From positions 1 through 9,756 of the forward strand of contig CAJMQT010000073.1 in assembly GCA_905215655.1 (NCBI GenBank): a stretch of DNA of 9,756 bases, given 5' to 3'. The notes under the pieces were generated by a model, which was not told the DNA's origin, ran no database searches, and saw only the letters and a list, made by a program, of their open reading frames with translations. The DNA comes from an uncultured bacterium (GTDB lineage Bacteria; Bacteroidota; Bacteroidia; Bacteroidales; Bacteroidaceae). Made by a program: the position numbers and the translations under genes. Positions 6,479-9,756 of this stretch are shown here, one piece after another; the first letter of the stretch is position 1, and every line of letters starts with the position of its first letter.

Positions 6479-7285
6479 ATGCCGATAATAGAAATAACAT
6501 CTCTGTCACATCCGGGCGCCGAAATATTCGGTATGATGACCGAGGCACAGCTGCGCAACCGCATGGAACCGGAGAAAGGAATGTTTATTGCGGAAAGTCC
6601 GAAAGTGATAAAAGTGGCGCTCGATAAGGGATATGAGCCACTGGCGCTGATGTGCGAACGGCGACACATCGACGGAGATGCGGCTGAGATAATAAGCCGT
6701 TGCGGCGACATTCCGGTTTATACCGGTAGCCGGGAGTTGCTTGCCTCCCTCACGGGATACGTGCTGACACGTGGCGTATTGTGCGCCATGCGTCGTCCGA
6801 AAGAAAGAAACGTAAGCGATGTTTGCCGCGGAGCAAGCCGCGTGGTGGTAATAGACGGCGTGGTGGATACGACAAACATCGGCGCGATATTCCGTTCGGC
6901 GGCAGCTCTCGGAATAGACGCCGTGCTCCTGACGCGCAACTCTTGCGACCCGCTCAACCGCCGTGCCGTAAGGGTTTCAATGGGCTCGGTGTTTCTTGTG
7001 CCGTGGACGTGGCTTGACGAGCCTGCCGGTTGTCTGCGGGAAGAGGGCTTTCGTACTGCCGCTATGGCTCTGACAGACGCATCCGTACCGATAGACGAGC
7101 CGGCACTTACGGCAGAACCGAAGCTCGCAATAATAATGGGAACGGAAGGAGACGGTCTTACAGCAGAGGCAATAGCCGACGCCGACTATGTTGTCCGCAT
7201 ACCGATGCAGCACGGAGTTGACTCTCTTAACGTGGCGGCGGCATCCGCCGTAGCTTTCTGGGAATTGAGAAAGAGGGAAAAATAA
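6479..7285 (+). CDS. SpoU/TrmH-family RNA 2'-O-methyltransferase
   Basis: This 268-aa protein is predicted to transfer a methyl group from S-adenosylmethionine to a ribose 2'-OH in rRNA or tRNA. Residues about 30-105 form the substrate-binding domain that precedes the catalytic domain. The SPOUT trefoil-knot motifs are intact: motif 1 VIDGVVDTTNIGAIFRSA with Asn133 and Arg139; a following VSMGSVFLVP (166-175); motif 2 IIMGTEGDGL (218-227); motif 3 IPMQHGVDSLNVAAASA (241-257). The exact substrate cannot be told from sequence; length and domain order resemble 23S rRNA Gm2251 or tRNA-type enzymes about equally. It is transcribed alone, with its own promoter, divergently from ileS and convergently to the outer-membrane gene. 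Confidence 0.93.
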   Translation: MPIIEITSLSHPGAEIFGMMTEAQLRNRMEPEKGMFIAESPKVIKVALDKGYEPLALMCERRHIDGDAAEIISRCGDIPVYTGSRELLASLTGYVLTRGVLCAMRRPKERNVSDVCRGASRVVVIDGVVDTTNIGAIFRSAAALGIDAVLLTRNSCDPLNRRAVRVSMGSVFLVPWTWLDEPAGCLREEGFRTAAMALTDASVPIDEPALTAEPKLAIIMGTEGDGLTAEAIADADYVVRIPMQHGVDSLNVAAASAVAFWELRKREK

Positions 7286-7290
7286 ATTAA

Positions 7291-7375
7291 TTAAGAATTA
7301 AGAGTTAAGAATTAAGAAAACTACCGAAGTGGCATATTTTCTTAATTCTTAACTCTTAACTCTTAATTCTTAACT
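7291..7375. terminator. Heptamer-built hairpin between convergent genes
   Basis: Four tandem TTAAGAR heptamers (7291-7318) face five YTTAATT/CTTAACT heptamers (7341-7375). Arms 7291-7320 and 7337-7366 form a 30-bp stem with one mismatch (A7297 against C7360) around a 16-nt loop. The last heptamer abuts the TAG stop of the minus-strand barrel gene (7376-7378). Its place between converging genes suggests a bidirectional terminator, although no strong T run follows in either direction. As sequence it is a heptanucleotide repeat that folds back on itself. Confidence 0.72.
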
Positions 7376-8950
7376 CTAAAAGTGATATCCCAACGTAAAG
7401 AGCAGTTGATGGCGTTTGTTATCAACCTTCACAGCGTCGCAGATATTGTCATAATCCGGAGCGTCTGCCGGAGCTGCGTAATAGTTGGTGAACGGGCTGA
7501 AATCACCACTCTGAATTGAGTATTGATAAGCCAAGTCCATTGACAACTTGCCGACTTTATATCCGAAACCGCAGGTTATACGGTTTGTCGATTTCCAGTT
7601 TGTATAGTCTGTTTGCGAACTGTAATAAGAGCCGGGAGAATCTATCGTGCCGTCTTTATATCCTGATTTGCGATACATCGGAGAAACATAGTTGTAGCCA
7701 AATCTTATCGCCATTTTGTCATCCGGTTTTACTTCAAGTCCGAGTTTTACCGTGCTGACACCTTTCAGGGTGTTTTCGGTGTGGCGGTTCATCTCCCGAT
7801 CGCTCGAACTGCTTTCATAATATTCGTCATAATACCAGTCATAGCTGCCTCCGTCATTAATTCGCGTATCCAAAGAGCCGTAATCCGCATATTCATATCC
7901 TGCACCGATGGCGAGATAGTTGCCCACAGTCGTTCCGAGACTCAACCCGAATTTCCATGGCGTATAAAGCTTGAAGTCGTAACTTTCGCTGCTGCTGCCA
8001 TCATCATAAAGACCGACCGATGTGTTGTTTACAAGTCTGGTGTAATTGGAAGAGGTAAGATCGTACCATGTGGGAGTTGCCACAGACAATCCGAAACGGA
8101 ACGGGCTGTCTTCTATCGGGCGCACGATGATACCGGCTTTGATGTTAAATCCTGTACCTGTAATGCGTCGTTCGTCTGACAAAAGAACGTTGCCGATGCT
8201 TGCGTTGTCAGCTCCAAGAAGCGTTTCTGTGTACTCGCTGTAACCTTTGTAATGAACGTCGCTGATGCCGAAAGTCAATCCAAGATAAACACGGTCATTG
8301 ATATTGCCGCTTACATTAAAGTCATATTCGCCGATATAGCCGGTGTTCGCACGGTTGAAAGTATATCCGTTTGCGTCATTGAAATAAAAGTTGCCGTCGC
8401 TTTCGCCAAGAAGTACGTTGTAATAAAGATAATCAACTTGATTGAAAGCATTGCTGTTTGCGACGTAAGTGTCGCCATTTTGTCTGATATCAAACACGCC
8501 CTCATATCCCTTCATGTAAGAAAGTTTGTTCTGAGAAGCTCCCTTTAATGCTCCCGAAGCAGAAAGGATGTAATCAAAGTTACGGCTTTTGTGATAGTTG
8601 AAAGCAAGATTTAGGAATGAATTTCTGCCTGTTTTTCTCGAATAAACGAAACCCGCCTGATCAAAACTTGCGTTCGTTTTGTCGCCGTTGGCAAAGCTTT
8701 TACCGTCCTGCTGTGATACCATTCCGAACGAAATGTTTGCCGTTGAATGGCGGAACAGTCCCATTCCTGCGGGATTAGTGCCTATTGTCGACAAGTCGGC
8801 GCCCAGCGCATCGAGTGCGCCTCCCATACCTACGTAACGCGCCGTACCGTTAAGGTCCTCGCTTGCGATATTCGCATTCTCATACGTTTCTTGCGCACAA
8901 AGCGGTGAAACGATAAAAAGTGATGTCAATAAAAATAAAGTATGTCTCAT
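7376..8950 (-). CDS. OmpP1/FadL/TodX-family outer-membrane barrel protein
   Basis: A 524-aa outer-membrane protein, often labelled 'hemin receptor' in Bacteroidales annotations without proof of haem binding. It has a signal peptide (1-20, ending PLCAQ; cleavage near Ala19-Gln20), then ARYVGMGGALDALGADLST and IGTNPAGMGLFR, the N-terminal hatch-type motif of FadL relatives, which import hydrophobic compounds. The rest alternates aromatic and polar residues as beta strands, including FGLSVATPTWYDL and AIRFGYNYVSPMYRKSG. The last residue is Phe (LLFTLGYHF), the usual signal for barrel insertion by BAM. A Ser/Tyr/Asp-rich stretch at about 373-390 (DWYYDEYYESSSSDRE) is probably an exposed loop. No -7 consensus is visible just upstream, so it may be co-transcribed with the gene at 9113 or use a weaker promoter. 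Ligand unknown. Confidence 0.9.
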   Translation of the reverse strand: MRHTLFLLTSLFIVSPLCAQETYENANIASEDLNGTARYVGMGGALDALGADLSTIGTNPAGMGLFRHSTANISFGMVSQQDGKSFANGDKTNASFDQAGFVYSRKTGRNSFLNLAFNYHKSRNFDYILSASGALKGASQNKLSYMKGYEGVFDIRQNGDTYVANSNAFNQVDYLYYNVLLGESDGNFYFNDANGYTFNRANTGYIGEYDFNVSGNINDRVYLGLTFGISDVHYKGYSEYTETLLGADNASIGNVLLSDERRITGTGFNIKAGIIVRPIEDSPFRFGLSVATPTWYDLTSSNYTRLVNNTSVGLYDDGSSSESYDFKLYTPWKFGLSLGTTVGNYLAIGAGYEYADYGSLDTRINDGGSYDWYYDEYYESSSSDREMNRHTENTLKGVSTVKLGLEVKPDDKMAIRFGYNYVSPMYRKSGYKDGTIDSPGSYYSSQTDYTNWKSTNRITCGFGYKVGKLSMDLAYQYSIQSGDFSPFTNYYAAPADAPDYDNICDAVKVDNKRHQLLFTLGYHF

Positions 8951-8969
8951 AATTAAATCGTTTTTACAG

Positions 8970-8985
8970 ATAATTTTAAAATTAT
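8970..8985. other. Perfect 16-bp AT palindrome upstream of the barrel gene
   Basis: ATAATTTTAAAATTAT is a perfect palindrome made only of A and T, 20 bp upstream of the barrel gene ATG. It could be an operator-like site near the promoter, but in AT-rich intergenic DNA such palindromes arise easily. Confidence 0.3.
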
Positions 8986-9001
8986 GTTGAAGAGTTCTGA
9001 T

Positions 9002-9100
9002 GGTGAGATGATGGATAACAGCTTAAATATATGAGGCTGTGAGATGATGTTTGGTCACTAAATAAGTAATCATTAATTATAAATCATCTCACCGCCTCAT
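9002..9100. repeat. Inverted repeat with GTGAGATGAT units
   Basis: ATGAGGCTGTGAGATGAT (9031-9048) pairs with ATCATCTCACCGCCTCAT (9083-9100): an 18-bp stem with one mismatch (a possible G-U pair in RNA of one strand) and a 34-nt AT-rich loop. A third copy of the core, GGTGAGATGAT, lies at 9002-9012. The element occupies most of the 162-bp gap between the 9113 gene and the barrel gene. It may act as a transcript-end hairpin for the upstream gene or be a mobile REP-like sequence. No T run follows it. Confidence 0.65.
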
Positions 9101-9112
9101 CTTAAAAACATT

Positions 9113-9756
9113 TTATCTTCTACCTCCAAACGAACCGCCACCGCGGCTGCCACCGAACGAGCCACCACCGCCGAAACCGCCTCCACGACTGCCGCCGAAA
9201 CTGCCTCCGCCGTTGAATGACGGCGAATTGTGCATGTCGGAGTTATTGAAACCGTTTGAACGGTTGCCTCGGAAGTTGTTGTTGAAATTATTTTGGTCAT
9301 AATTATGACGGTTATTATTGTTTCCGCGATTATTGTTTCCGCGATAACCGTTAAAATTACGATTTGACGTTCCGGGTCGTCCATACCCTACTCTGCCGTG
9401 ATTTCTCGTGCCTGTAATCCCTCCGTATGTACGATAAATCGGTCTGTGCCAATATGAAGGGTAATACCAGCCGTAATAACTCCACGGTCCATACCAGCTG
9501 TAATACCACGGATTATACCAGCCATAACGACCATACCAATAAGGCGAACCGTACCAATAAGGGTCGTACCAGCCATAAAGCCACGGGTCACACCAATAAA
9601 AATCGTCGAAACGACTCATCCTGCGACAATACGCATAGTCATCTTCAGCGTCATATCCGCCACCACCTTGATTAACGAACAGCGTATCGGCATAAGTTCC
9701 GGGTTCGAAAGCAAATGTGTCATTTGCAGTAGAATCATTGCCAACCTCATAATACC
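9113..9756 (-). CDS. Low-complexity Tyr/Trp-, Asn- and Gly-rich protein, 5' end outside window
   Basis: The frame stays open to the window edge, so the start lies beyond 9756; 214 codons are visible and the internal ATG at 9619 is not the likely start. Four zones are seen. The visible N-terminal part (9620-9754) is acidic and Thr/Asp/Gly-rich (YYEVGNDSTANDTFAFEPGT). Codons at 9446-9619 encode a strip in which 30 of 58 residues are aromatic (11 Trp, 17 Tyr, 2 Phe). Codons 9215-9364 are Asn/Arg-rich. The C-terminus (9116-9214) is GGGSFGGSRGG-type repeats ending GGRR. I recall similar Bacteroidetes proteins of unknown function, some carrying the uninformative label 'vitellogenin II', next to this kind of barrel gene. 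A secreted or envelope location is likely, but the signal peptide is off the window. Confidence 0.8.
   Translation of the reverse strand, partial: YYEVGNDSTANDTFAFEPGTYADTLFVNQGGGGYDAEDDYAYCRRMSRFDDFYWCDPWLYGWYDPYWYGSPYWYGRYGWYNPWYYSWYGPWSYYGWYYPSYWHRPIYRTYGGITGTRNHGRVGYGRPGTSNRNFNGYRGNNNRGNNNNRHNYDQNNFNNNFRGNRSNGFNNSDMHNSPSFNGGGSFGGSRGGGFGGGGSFGGSRGGGSFGGRR

Noticed and set aside
6475..7213. Minus- and plus-strand frames overlapping the SpoU-family gene
   Set aside because: They are shadows: the plus-strand frame 6479-7285 contains all SPOUT motifs in order.
9113..9619. Treating the ATG at 9619 as the true start of a 168-aa protein
   Set aside because: The frame remains open through every codon to 9754 with protein-like composition, so the start is almost certainly outside the window.
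9427..9675. Thr/Asn/His-rich 82-codon plus-strand frame
   Set aside because: Its repetitive composition is the antisense reflection of the Tyr/Trp-rich strip of the minus-strand gene.

Overview
This 9.76 kb window is chromosomal DNA from a Bacteroidota bacterium, most likely Bacteroidales and probably Prevotellaceae. The reasons are: two TAnnTTTG -7 promoter elements, no clear Shine-Dalgarno sites, a DUF4296 lipoprotein, an eukaryotic-like (type 2) isoleucyl-tRNA synthetase, a cysteine-free DksA/TraR-like protein, and an OmpP1/FadL-type outer-membrane protein. The family-level guess leans on the intergenic repeats, which look like Prevotella to me from memory only. Nothing suggests a plasmid, phage, transposon or CRISPR locus.

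Left part (about 1-5830, minus strand): one apparent operon, read right to left, ileS -> dksA-like -> lspA -> DUF4296 lipoprotein -> 70-aa conserved-looking small protein. Gaps are 30 bp, 15 bp, a 4-bp ATGA overlap, and 50 bp. A promoter lies just upstream of ileS (-7 element 5822-5829). A strong Rho-independent terminator at 40-71 overlaps the last codons of the small gene. The genes join tRNA charging, an RNA-polymerase-binding type regulator, and lipoprotein maturation (LspA with a lipoprotein directly after it). ileS and lspA are also adjacent in Escherichia coli, so the linkage is old.

Middle (5780-6478): a 0.7 kb intergenic region between divergent genes. It carries the ileS promoter, a block with 72-nt periodic similarity, four tandem degenerate 22-bp units (6136-6223), and the promoter of the plus-strand gene. 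The core of the 22-bp repeat recurs inverted at positions 1-15, so the ileS operon is flanked by members of one repeat family.

Right part: a plus-strand SpoU/TrmH-family RNA 2'-O-methyltransferase (6479-7285) meets a minus-strand outer-membrane beta-barrel gene (7376-8950). Between them is a long hairpin built of heptamers, probably a bidirectional terminator. Upstream of the barrel gene are a second inverted-repeat element (9002-9100) and a gene cut by the window edge (9113 to beyond 9756), whose product is successively acidic, Tyr/Trp-rich, Asn-rich and Gly-rich.

Most coding content is ordinary housekeeping. The points worth a second look are the swapped HIGH motif (GIHH) of IleRS, linked in the literature to very high mupirocin resistance; the complete loss of zinc ligands in the DksA-like protein; the repeat families; and the low-complexity aromatic protein. 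I see no convincing new multi-gene system.
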